Origin: CAZNXJ01 sp964577115
GTDB lineage: Bacteria; Planctomycetota; Planctomycetia; Pirellulales; Pirellulaceae
Direction of reading: 5' to 3'
Length of the DNA stretch: 6,127 nucleotides
Assembly: GCA_964577115.1 (NCBI GenBank)
Contig: CAZNXJ010000070.1
Span: forward strand, 1-6,127
Every line of letters begins with the position of its first letter. Positions within the stretch are counted from its first letter, which is position 1. A program made the translations under genes and the position numbers. The notes under the pieces are model-generated. The model had not been told where the DNA came from, searched no databases, and was given only the letters and a program-made list of their open reading frames with translations. Below, one piece after another: positions 1 to 5,978 of this stretch.

Positions 1-182
1 CTGACACGCCGGGGAGTCGTGAAGGCGCCCGGAAGGCGGGCGCGCGGGGCGCCAAATGGCGAAGAATTTGCTGTTCCCAGTTTTTTCGATTTTTACTATC
101 CTTAAGGGTTGCGCGGAAAAGGCGGACGCGTGGCCACGGGAGTCCATGGGCGAGCAGCAGTGAGAGGAGGACTGAGCGAGCG
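1..182. other. Non-coding region upstream of the small basic gene
   Basis: No convincing coding sequence is visible here. Positions 24-53 are very GC-rich and can form alternative hairpins: GCGCCC at 25-30 pairs with GGGCGC at 38-43, and GGCGCCC at 24-30 can instead pair with GGGCGCC at 47-53. A T-rich tract follows at 81-94, but it lies too far from the hairpins (about 28-38 nt) for a classical intrinsic terminator. TTGCTG (68-73) and TACTAT (94-99) faintly resemble -35 and -10 boxes. Their 20-nt spacing is poor, so I do not call a promoter. AGGAGG at 165-170 lies 12 nt before the start codon of the following gene. Confidence 0.4.
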
Positions 183-470
183 ATGATCCTTCAACGGACG
201 TTCCAACCTGGTGACTGGGTGGTTTTCCGGAAAATTAAGCGCAGCACGTCGCCCGGTCCGCGCGCGCGACATGTCTCGCCTTCCCGCTTCGGCGAAGAGT
301 ACACCTACGAAGTCGAAAAATACTGGGTCGTCGAAGAAGTTCAGCACGACCAGCTCGTCGTCCGTACACGCCGCGGTAAACGCCACGTGCTCCGTTCGCA
401 AGACCAGCGCTTGCGCCGCGCGAACCTCTGGGAGCGGCTCATGTACCGGGATCGCTTCCCGACCAGCTGA
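183..470 (+). CDS. Small basic conserved-looking hypothetical protein (95 aa)
   Basis: I cannot assign this 95-residue protein to a named family. It opens with a compact hydrophobic/aromatic stretch containing Q-P-G-D-W-V-V-F-R-K (residues 8-17). This is the kind of G-D-x-V beta-strand start seen in SH3-like or KOW-like barrels, although that likeness is weak. A second hydrophobic/aromatic segment, K-Y-W-V-V-E-E-V, follows near residues 46-53. The C-terminal half is rich in Arg and has an R-T-R-R-G-K-R cluster. I count about 21 Arg+Lys against about 11 Asp+Glu, so the protein is strongly basic and could bind nucleic acid; this is inference from composition only. There is no signal peptide or membrane segment, so it is probably cytosolic. 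The ATG at 183 is chosen because the only SD-like element (AGGAGG, 165-170) lies upstream, although its 12-nt spacing is longer than usual. The gene converges on the DUF4404 gene with 37 bases between the stops. The alternation of aromatic-rich strands with charged turns looks like a real protein, whereas the overlapping frames are Ser/Arg-rich and low in complexity. Confidence 0.7.
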   Translation: MILQRTFQPGDWVVFRKIKRSTSPGPRARHVSPSRFGEEYTYEVEKYWVVEEVQHDQLVVRTRRGKRHVLRSQDQRLRRANLWERLMYRDRFPTS

Positions 471-507
471 GTTCCAGGGGCGCGCCGGACGGTCGCGGAG
501 ATGCCGT

Positions 508-783
508 TTAGATACCGAGCTGACCGAGCAGGTCGACGAGGCGGCTGAGTACCCCGGTGAGCGTCGGGTGGGACGCTTCAAATCGCTCGATTGTTGAACT
601 CAAACGATGCCGCACCGGCGGCGAACTATCTGCGAGCGGCTCGTTGCCCGCCAGTACGTGCTCGATTTCCGCAGCCGCCTCTTCCAGCATCTTGCGCGTT
701 TCATCGTCCAGCGTGTCAACGCGCGCCAGTTCGGCTTCGAGCTCCTTCAACATTTCCTGCAAGTGCTGCCTGCGCTGTTCCAT
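508..783 (-). CDS. DUF4404 family protein (91 aa)
   Basis: This 91-residue protein matches my recollection of DUF4404 (PF14357), a family of small helical bacterial proteins of unknown function. The N-terminal half (residues 1-45) is an amphipathic, probably coiled-coil helix, with a heptad-like L-x-x-M-L-K-E-L-E-A-E-L run followed by V-D-T-L-D-D-E-T-R, a typical family signature. A short, poorly conserved linker (about 46-58) leads to the hallmark C-terminal segment, with E-R-F-E-A-S-H-P-T-L around residues 66-75 and an L-x-x-L-V-D-L-L-G-Q-L-G-I end. The length equals that expected for the family. There is no signal peptide and no catalytic motif. The ATG at 783 is supported by an AGAGGG SD-like sequence (complement of 789-794) 5 nt upstream. 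It lies downstream of the DUF1501 gene on the same strand with a 152-nt gap that holds a GC-rich hairpin, so it is probably a separate transcription unit. No function can be inferred. Confidence 0.85.
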   Translation of the reverse strand: MEQRRQHLQEMLKELEAELARVDTLDDETRKMLEEAAAEIEHVLAGNEPLADSSPPVRHRLSSTIERFEASHPTLTGVLSRLVDLLGQLGI

Positions 784-935
784 CGAAGCCCTCTGCGGTC
801 GAACGTAAGTCTTGGTTTTGCCTAGTCTTTTTGCCCCGCGGATCCCGCCTCATGCGACATGGCCGTCGACCAGCCGCCTGGCAATGTCAGATTCGCCGCG
901 GCGGCCCCTGCGCCGCGGTTCATCGATCGGACGCA
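784..935. other. Intergenic region between the DUF1501 and DUF4404 genes
   Basis: No gene is apparent in these 152 bases. Both flanking genes read leftward, so this is 3' sequence of the DUF1501 gene and 5' sequence of the DUF4404 gene. It holds the hairpin at 896-918 and the SD of the DUF4404 gene. On the plus strand there are short T-rich runs near 812-832 (A-rich on the coding strand), which could lie near a promoter for the DUF4404 gene. I cannot recognise convincing -35 and -10 boxes. Confidence 0.5.
896..918 (-). terminator. Possible transcription terminator hairpin after the DUF1501 gene
   Basis: CCGCGGCG at 896-903 and CGCCGCGG at 911-918 form a perfect 8-bp stem with a 7-nt loop. 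It begins 17 nt beyond the DUF1501 stop codon in the direction of transcription. There is no U-tract after the stem (the transcript continues CGAAUCUGAC), so this is not a textbook intrinsic terminator. It may end the operon with other help, or simply protect the 3' end of the mRNA. Confidence 0.35.
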
Positions 936-2351
936 TTAGGCCAGGATTTCGTGTATCACATGCCCATGCACGTCCGTCAAGCGGCGGTCCACGCCATTGT
1001 GCCGATACGTTAGCCGCTCGTGATCAATTCCCAGCAGGTGAAGGATCGTGGCGTGCAGGTCATAGCAGTACGTTTTTCCCTCGACGGCCTGGTAGCTGAA
1101 CTCGTCGCTCGCGCCATGGCTGATACCGGCGCGAATACCTCCGCCCGCCAGCCAGGTAACGAATGTTCCACCGTTGTGGTCCCGCCCGGTAGCTCCTTGG
1201 GTAAACGGCATACGGCCGAATTCCGTCGTCCAGATGACGAGCGTGTCGTCCCAGAGGCCGCGCTGCTTGAGATCTGTCAGCAGCGCCGCGATGGGCCGAT
1301 CGACCGACCGGGCGATGAACGGTAATTCCGTCGGGATATCCGAATGGTTATCCCAGTTCTGGCTCGCGCCGCCCATGCCGCTCCATACCTGCACAAAACG
1401 GACGCCGTGTTCGAGCAGGCGCCGAGCGACGAGGCAGTTCTTGCCGAAGCCGAGCGTCGCGTCATCGTCGAGTCCGTACAGGCGGTGCGTGGCCGCCGTT
1501 TCGCGGCTGATGTCCAACACGTCGGGCGCGCTGAGCTGCATGCGCGCCGCGAGTTCGTACGAACGGATGCGATCTTCCAGCCGCTCGTCGAGCGCATGCC
1601 GCTCGAGATGCCGCCGGTTTAGTTGCTCAAGCGTTGCCAGCGTCGCCGCCTCAGACTCGTCCGTAATGAACGTCGCGAACTTGGGCGGATGCAAATGGGC
1701 GATTGGCCGTTCGAGATGCGGCCGGATGATGACGCCCTGGTGGGCCATGGGCAGGAATGCGGACGAGAAATTCCCGGCATTGTTGTACGGCAGCCCGCGC
1801 GGATCCGGTAACACGACGAACGCCGGGAGATTCTCGGTCAAGCTCCCCAGCCCATACGAGATCCACGATCCCATGGAGGGGAATCCCGGGAGGATGAACC
1901 CCGTGTTCTGCATATAGCTGGCTGGCCCGTGTACGTTCGTCTTCGACGCCATCGCCATCAGAAAGGCCAGGTCGTCGACGTGTTCGGCCATCGCGGGAAA
2001 TACGCTGCTGACCCACCGCCCCGACTCGCCGTACTGCTTCCACGAAAACGGGCTCTTCATCAGCGCGCCAGGGACGCTCGTCGCGGCCGCCTTGATGCCG
2101 AAATCGACTTTCTCGCCGTGCCGCCGTTCGAGTTCCGGCTTGTAATCAAACGTGTCCATTTGACTGACCCCGCCATTCATGAACAGTTGAATGACGCGGC
2201 GTACACGTGCCGGGTGATGCAGGCCCGAGTGGGTAGGAGTCGTACCTGCTGACAGTTTATTGTCATCGTTCAGCATGGCGGCCAGCGCGAGGGTGCCGAA
2301 GCCCTGGCCGAGCTGGGCGAGCATTTGACGGCGAGAGATCGAGCCGAGCAC
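936..2351 (-). CDS. Tat-exported DUF1501 domain protein (471 aa, GTG start)
   Basis: This is a DUF1501 family protein (PF07394), a member of the alkaline-phosphatase/sulfatase-like superfamily that is abundant in planctomycetes. Its reaction is unknown. The N-terminus carries a twin-arginine signal, S-R-R-Q-M-L (Arg7-Arg8), followed by a hydrophobic segment F-G-T-L-A-L-A-A-M-L (18-27). This indicates Tat export of a folded protein, possibly metal-loaded. Family motifs appear in order: N-G-G-V-S-Q-M-D-T-F-D (59-69), H-G-P (141-143), W-D-N-H-S-D (333-338), W-T-T-E-F-G-R (374-380), G-R-D-H-N (389-393), Y-D-L-H-A-T-I-L-H-L-L-G-I-D-H (430-444), and the closing H-N-G-x-x-x-R-L-T-D-V-H-G (451-463). 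The length is normal and nothing is missing. I prefer the GTG at 2351: AGGAGGAG (complement of 2357-2364) sits 5 nt before it, and it gives a normal Tat n-region. The in-frame ATG at 2390 would overlap the upstream gene by 23 nt and has no SD. The gene is second in an operon with the PSCyt/PSD1 gene, the standard arrangement for this pair. Confidence 0.95.
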   Translation of the reverse strand: MLGSISRRQMLAQLGQGFGTLALAAMLNDDNKLSAGTTPTHSGLHHPARVRRVIQLFMNGGVSQMDTFDYKPELERRHGEKVDFGIKAAATSVPGALMKSPFSWKQYGESGRWVSSVFPAMAEHVDDLAFLMAMASKTNVHGPASYMQNTGFILPGFPSMGSWISYGLGSLTENLPAFVVLPDPRGLPYNNAGNFSSAFLPMAHQGVIIRPHLERPIAHLHPPKFATFITDESEAATLATLEQLNRRHLERHALDERLEDRIRSYELAARMQLSAPDVLDISRETAATHRLYGLDDDATLGFGKNCLVARRLLEHGVRFVQVWSGMGGASQNWDNHSDIPTELPFIARSVDRPIAALLTDLKQRGLWDDTLVIWTTEFGRMPFTQGATGRDHNGGTFVTWLAGGGIRAGISHGASDEFSYQAVEGKTYCYDLHATILHLLGIDHERLTYRHNGVDRRLTDVHGHVIHEILA

Positions 2352-2356
2352 TTGTG

Positions 2357-2364
2357 CTCCTCCT
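2357..2364 (-). promoter_or_regulatory. Shine-Dalgarno that decides the DUF1501 start
   Basis: Read on the minus strand this is AGGAGGAG, 3 nt after the TAG stop of the PSCyt/PSD1 gene (2368-2370) and 5 nt before the GTG at 2351-2349. It lies inside the frame of the longer version that would start at ATG 2390. A strong SD at ideal distance from GTG argues for the shorter protein, and for initiation at the gene junction by ribosomes finishing the upstream gene. Confidence 0.8.
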
Positions 2365-2367
2365 GCA

Positions 2368-5300
2368 CTAATCGACGAACACGAATTCATTGCTGTTCAG
2401 CAGCGTACGAACGACATTCGCCAGGCCGTGCCGGTCAGCGAGCTGACCGAGCAGTGATAGTTCGACTTCGTCCGGCTCGCGCAGCCAAATGTCGCGCACA
2501 ATGCGCCGAATCTGCTCGTCACGATCCGCGGTCTCCGCCGCGGCACGATCAGCGGCTCGCTGGCTACAGCGGACGAGCACTTTGTCGTTCAGCAGGGCGA
2601 GGGCCTGGAGGGCCGTGATGCTGCTGGTTCGTTTGGGGGCGAGCTGCGAGGCGTCGGGGCAATCGAGTGCCTCCATGAATGGATCCGGGAGCGTACGGAA
2701 GAGGAAGCGATACACGCTGCGCCGCCGGTTGGCAGCTGCATCCACATCGAAGGCCGCATAGTCCACGTCCGGTGTGACGTGCGCGGTAGGCGTCTCGATG
2801 AATTGCCGAGCGGACGGGCCGCCCATCGTCAGGTCGAGCGATCCGGCGACTTGAAGCATTGCGTCGCGGAGCGTTTCGGCATCGAGCCTCCGGCGCGGCA
2901 TCTTCCACAGGTACCGGTTGTCCGCATCCAGCGCCATTCGCTCAGTGTCGCTCGCCGATGATTGCTGATACGTGGCGCTGGTGACCATCAGGCGGTGAAG
3001 TGACTTGAGCGACCCGTTGTTTCGCTGGAGTTCCAGGGCGAGCCAGTCGAGCAGCTCGGGGTGCGATGGAGCCGCCCCGAGGCGTCCGAAGTCGTTCGGC
3101 GTATCGACCAGTCCGCGCTCGAAATGATGCTGCCAAATCCGGTTGGCAATCGAACGCCATGTGAGCACATTGCGATTGTCAGCAACCCATTCGGCCAACG
3201 CCGCTCGCCGAGCACCCTCGTCGTCCAGGTTCGGAATGGATAGTTCGGCGGGCAAGAAGTCCAGGAGCCCAAGAGCTGCCGGACGTGCTTCGGCGAGCGG
3301 TTTTTGAATGTCGCCGCGCTCAAGTATATGGACTCGGCGCGGTGTCGGCGCCGGACGAAACGACTTATCGGGCTCAAATCGGTTCGTGCCGCAATAGACT
3401 TTGCTCGGCGGCGGCAGTGCAGCCTCGGCCTCCCCGAGCCGCCGCTCGAGAAAGTACCTGGCCAAACGCACGCGCATCGCGTTTGTGCGCTCGCCCCGCG
3501 CCGTCGCGAGCGCCGCATGGACTTCGGCAGGCAGCGACTGGCTATCCACGGGCCAGGGCGCGTCGGCGCTGGTGAACGAGATCCTTGGCCGGCCGATCAA
3601 ATGCCCCGCGCCGTGCGTTTGATGAAGCTCGACGCGCAGCTCGATTGGTTCGGTTACTTCCAGCGGCTCGGCGAACTGAAACGTCGCCCAATGCGACCGG
3701 CCGACCTCCGGATAGATCCCCCAGGCGGTTGCCGAGTTCTGATCGATCGCATGTTCGATCGTCCAGTCCTGCTGGTTGAAATCCGCCTCGGCGTAATGGA
3801 TGGGAACCCGCCGAGCTTGTTCGGGATGTGCCAGCGGCGCGACCCAAACCTGGATTTCATTCAGATGAAAGTTGCCGTTGTCCTGCCGGCCCGGGCCCTG
3901 CATGGGCAACGCGGCGTCATGCAGCGCGTCGAGCCGCAAGCCGGTGAGGCGGGGCAGCGTGGGATGAAAGGTCAACTTGTAGATATCGGTTTCCGGACGA
4001 GTTCCGGAGGCGAGTACCGAGCCATCGGGCTGAGTGTCGAGTGTGGCTCCGCCGGTTGATTCTGCGCTTTGCGGAACCGCGACATGCCAGAGGGTGGGGG
4101 ACGCGGTGACGGATTCTTCCCAGTGGGTAAGCTGATCGTCAAACCAGGCGGCGACATTTGCCGGCTGCTCATCACCCAGTTCGAGCTTCGCGGCTAGACG
4201 CGCGATGCCGGCTACGCTGGCTTGCGAATCAGCTTCTACGAGCTCGCGTTGCAGCTGTTCAATGAACGCGCGGCGGCGCGACACCTCGGGGTCGGTATCG
4301 TAATCGCGCGTGGCCTTATCGATTCCGGCGAAGATAGCCTGGAGCGAGTAGTACTCGTCGATCGAGATCGGGTCGAACTTATGGTCGTGGCACCGGGCGC
4401 AATGCACGGTGGTACTGAGAAACGTGGAAGCGACGGTCGTAACAATGTCGTCGCGATCGAGATAACGGGCGATCTCGCGATCGATGGAATCTTCCTGAAT
4501 GTCACGCAACGAGCTTTCATCCCACGGGCCGGCCGCGAGCAGGCCGGTCGCAACGATGGCCTCGGGCGAGTGGGGGAAGAGCGCGTCGCCGGCGATTTGT
4601 TGCTTGACGAATTCAGCGTACGGCCGGTCGGCATTGAACGATTCGATGAGGTAATCGCGGTAGGGCCATGCGTGCTCCCGGGGCCGGTCCTGGTCATTGC
4701 CATGCGTTTCGGCAAAGTGCACAAGATCCATCCAATGCCGGGCCCAGCGTTCACCGTAGCGGGGACTGGCGAGCAGCCGATCGACGACGCGTTCATAGGC
4801 TAGCGGCGACGTATCGGCGAGAAATTCATCGAGCTCTTCGGGCGTGGGCGGCAGGCCAGTAAGGTCGATTGTGACGCGTCGCAGTAGTGTGCGTTTATCC
4901 GCGGGCGGCGACGGTTTGAGCCCTCGGTCGAGCATCTTGGCGAGGACGAAGCGGTCAATGACGTTCTGCGGCCACGCGCGCCACTCCGGTGCGCTGATCG
5001 CGGGAACGACGGCGTGGTTCAGAGGCCGATACGCCCAGTGGTCCGGCCATGGTGCCCCTTGCTCGATCCAACGCTCGAGCACGGCGACTTCGCCCGGCGT
5101 GAGCGGTTCGCCGGTGGGCGGCATGCGTTCAAATTCGTCCGAGCTCCGGACGCGCGCGAGAACGGCACTTTGCTCGGGGTTTCCGGGAACGATGGCTCGG
5201 GCCCCCGAGTCCAGTTCGGCGGTTGCCGACGCCAGATCGATCAGGCGCAGCCCACCCTCGCCGGTGGCAGGGCCGTGGCAGGAACTGCATCGTGAGGCCA

Positions 5301-5484
5301 GAATAGGGGCGACGTCCTGGTCGAAGTCCACCGTTTCCGTGGCGCTCGCGGTCGGCAACCACAAAAGAAGAAGTGTGAGCGCCAGTGACGTTCGAGTGGT
5401 ACGTGCCGGCACTTTTCTGGCGCCGCGGGGCGCGCAACCTGCAACGAATTCTCGTAGTGAGCGCGGCAGCACGAGCGAGCTCAT
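2368..5484 (-). CDS. Exported PSCyt1-PSCyt2(DUF1549)-PSD1(DUF1553) protein (1038 aa)
   Basis: This is a large planctomycete-type cytochrome-like protein of unknown reaction. A long basic n-region and a hydrophobic core (about 33-43, A-L-T-L-L-L-L-W-L) end at T-A-S-A, a likely Sec cleavage site near residue 48. Domain 1 (PSCyt1, about 52-145) carries heme-c motif C66-S-S-C69-H70 and a later R-M-P-P (Met121), a plausible axial ligand. Domain 2 (DUF1549, about 173-390) contains I-D-L-T-G-L-P-P-T-P-E-E (206-217), R-Y-G-E-R-W-A-R-H-W-M-D (242-253) and a second site C362-A-R-C365-H366-D-H-K-F-D-P. Residues about 460-640 form a beta-rich insertion resembling a discoidin/CBM-like module (N-G-N-F-H-L-N-E-I-Q-V, 536-546). 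Domain 3 (DUF1553/PSD1, about 720-1035) has N-R-I-W-Q-H-H-F (781-788), T-P-N-D-F-G (795-800), R-R-R-L-D-A-E-T-L-R-D-A (864-875) and T-A-L-Q-A-L-A-L-L-N-D (957-967). The ATG at 5484 is chosen because AGGAG lies 6 nt upstream. The frame stays open to about 6027, but that extension runs antisense to the selenoprotein gene and has no SD. First gene of the operon with DUF1501. Confidence 0.95.
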   Translation of the reverse strand: MSSLVLPRSLREFVAGCAPRGARKVPARTTRTSLALTLLLLWLPTASATETVDFDQDVAPILASRCSSCHGPATGEGGLRLIDLASATAELDSGARAIVPGNPEQSAVLARVRSSDEFERMPPTGEPLTPGEVAVLERWIEQGAPWPDHWAYRPLNHAVVPAISAPEWRAWPQNVIDRFVLAKMLDRGLKPSPPADKRTLLRRVTIDLTGLPPTPEELDEFLADTSPLAYERVVDRLLASPRYGERWARHWMDLVHFAETHGNDQDRPREHAWPYRDYLIESFNADRPYAEFVKQQIAGDALFPHSPEAIVATGLLAAGPWDESSLRDIQEDSIDREIARYLDRDDIVTTVASTFLSTTVHCARCHDHKFDPISIDEYYSLQAIFAGIDKATRDYDTDPEVSRRRAFIEQLQRELVEADSQASVAGIARLAAKLELGDEQPANVAAWFDDQLTHWEESVTASPTLWHVAVPQSAESTGGATLDTQPDGSVLASGTRPETDIYKLTFHPTLPRLTGLRLDALHDAALPMQGPGRQDNGNFHLNEIQVWVAPLAHPEQARRVPIHYAEADFNQQDWTIEHAIDQNSATAWGIYPEVGRSHWATFQFAEPLEVTEPIELRVELHQTHGAGHLIGRPRISFTSADAPWPVDSQSLPAEVHAALATARGERTNAMRVRLARYFLERRLGEAEAALPPPSKVYCGTNRFEPDKSFRPAPTPRRVHILERGDIQKPLAEARPAALGLLDFLPAELSIPNLDDEGARRAALAEWVADNRNVLTWRSIANRIWQHHFERGLVDTPNDFGRLGAAPSHPELLDWLALELQRNNGSLKSLHRLMVTSATYQQSSASDTERMALDADNRYLWKMPRRRLDAETLRDAMLQVAGSLDLTMGGPSARQFIETPTAHVTPDVDYAAFDVDAAANRRRSVYRFLFRTLPDPFMEALDCPDASQLAPKRTSSITALQALALLNDKVLVRCSQRAADRAAAETADRDEQIRRIVRDIWLREPDEVELSLLGQLADRHGLANVVRTLLNSNEFVFVD

Positions 5485-5490
5485 TCGGTT

Positions 5491-5495
5491 CTCCT
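5491..5495 (-). promoter_or_regulatory. Shine-Dalgarno of the PSCyt/PSD1 gene
   Basis: The minus strand reads AGGAG followed by a 6-nt spacer and ATG at 5484-5482. This fixes the start of the 1038-residue protein and argues against the longer open frame that continues upstream to about 6027. Confidence 0.75.
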
Positions 5496-5633
5496 GAACC
5501 TGCGAGTCACACGGAAGGCGGGCGGGGGGAGTACGGAGGGACGCCGGAACGACGACAGCGCCGCGACGACGCGCGTGGCGCAGACACGTACCAGCGCCCC
5601 CCAGTATGCCACGCACGGTGGGACGAAGGTAGT

Positions 5634-5657
5634 CACGCGGCACGGCAACGCCGCGTG
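5634..5657. repeat. Perfect 8-bp inverted repeat in the divergent intergenic region
   Basis: CACGCGGC (5634-5641) and GCCGCGTG (5650-5657) are exact reverse complements around an 8-nt loop (ACGGCAAC). The element lies 56 nt before the selenoprotein ATG and 149 nt before the PSCyt/PSD1 ATG. No gene ends here, so it is not a terminator for an upstream gene. It could be an operator for a dimeric regulator or a structured leader. GC-rich DNA makes chance hairpins more likely. Confidence 0.4.
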
Positions 5658-5700
5658 CGATCCGATGGGCCGAGTCTGCCGCGTCTGTAAAACTTTGTTT

Positions 5701-5707
5701 GGAGGAG
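5701..5707 (+). promoter_or_regulatory. Shine-Dalgarno of the selenoprotein gene
   Basis: GGAGGAG at 5701-5707 is followed by a 5-nt spacer and ATG at 5713. This near-perfect site precedes a frame that meets TGA after only ten codons. That is pointless unless the TGA is decoded, so it supports the selenoprotein reading. Confidence 0.8.
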
Positions 5708-5712
5708 CATCC

Positions 5713-5952
5713 ATGGAAGTTCGCATCACGTACTGCACGCAGTGAAACTATTATCCGAAAGCCGCCAGTGTGGCGGCAGAAGTGAAGGACGCTTTTGGCA
5801 TTGAACCCGAGTTGGTGCCGGGCAGTGGCGGGATCTTCAACGTCGAATTGGAGAAAGGACTTATCTTCTCGAAGAACGACGAGGGCCGGTTCCCCAATCC
5901 GGGTGAAATTGTCCGGCTTATCGAGGCCCAGCGCGGCCCCGAGCGGCATTAG
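5713..5952 (+). CDS. SelW/Rdx family selenoprotein, UGA-encoded Sec at residue 11 (79 aa)
   Basis: Read from ATG 5713 with the in-frame TGA at 5743-5745 as selenocysteine, this encodes a complete 79-residue SelT/SelW/SelH (Rdx, PF10262) protein. These have a small thioredoxin-like fold and are thought to act in thiol/selenol redox chemistry in the cytosol; the exact substrate is unknown. The start is V-R-I-T-Y-C-T-Q-U-N-Y (3-13), with redox motif C8-T-Q-U11. Cysteine homologues have Y-C-x-x-C at this place. The family signature L-V-P-G-S-G-G-I-F-N-V (34-44) follows, then L-I-F-S-K (50-54) and G-R-F-P-N-P-G-E-I (58-66). All family parts are present and in one frame; only the TGA interrupts it. 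The stop is TAG at 5950. The SD is ideal (5701-5707), and a SECIS-like hairpin lies at 5761-5777. Automatic calling would start at GTG 5770, which lacks an SD and the active site. The alternative, a nonsense-mutated Cys gene, is less likely because Sec sits exactly where families swap Cys and Sec and the rest is intact. No Sec machinery gene is in this window. Confidence 0.9.
5761..5777 (+). promoter_or_regulatory. Putative bacterial SECIS element (Sec-insertion stem-loop)
   Basis: GCCGCC (5761-5766) pairs perfectly with GGCGGC (5772-5777) around loop AGTGT. An A-T pair can close the loop further to a GTG triloop. The stem starts 15 nt after the TGA (5743-5745) and the apical loop 21 nt after it. 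Known bacterial SECIS elements lie inside the coding region just after the UGA, with a small apical loop that has a G in its first two positions; SelB binds this loop. All of these hold here. The hairpin is translated as part of codons 17-22, so it must serve both protein and RNA function. Confidence 0.75.
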
Positions 5953-5978
5953 GCGCCAGCTCTGAAAGCACCGAAAAG

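Larger units (their letters stand above)
5485..5712. other. Divergent intergenic region between the PSD1 operon and the selenoprotein gene
   Basis: This 228-base stretch separates two divergently transcribed units and should hold the promoters and 5' leaders of both. I see no gene in it. It contains SD AGGAG for the leftward gene (complement of 5491-5495), SD GGAGGAG for the rightward gene (5701-5707), the perfect hairpin at 5634-5657, and a looser inverted repeat GCGTGGC (5573-5579)/GCCACGC (5608-5614). The only AT-rich patch is 5686-5700 (TGTAAAACTTTGTTT), directly before the selenoprotein SD. It may contain a -10 box, but no matching -35 box is visible. Confidence 0.6.

Noticed and set aside
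68..99. A possible promoter with TTGCTG and TACTAT before the small basic gene.
   Set aside because: The 20-nt spacing is outside the usual 16-18 nt range, and the T-rich surroundings make chance matches likely.
102..581. A minus-strand frame of 159 codons across the left end.
   Set aside because: It is antisense to the small basic gene, Pro/Arg-rich, and resembles no protein I know. It looks like a GC-rich shadow frame.
1174..1917. A plus-strand frame of 247 codons opposite the DUF1501 gene.
   Set aside because: Its Ser/Arg-rich composition is typical of the complement of a real GC-rich gene, and the opposite strand carries all the DUF1501 motifs.
517..2454. An identical 15-base string (GAGCTGACCGAGCAG) at 517-531 and 2440-2454.
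   Set aside because: Both copies encode L-L-G-Q-L on the minus strand near the C-termini of unrelated proteins. Chance plus shared codon preference explains it.
3304..4059. A plus-strand frame of 251 codons opposite the PSCyt/PSD1 gene.
   Set aside because: It has no recognisable motif, and the opposite strand is a conserved multi-domain protein in one continuous frame.
5770..5952. A 60-residue protein starting at GTG 5770.
   Set aside because: It has no SD, starts inside a hairpin loop and lacks the redox motif. It is the C-terminal part of the selenoprotein.
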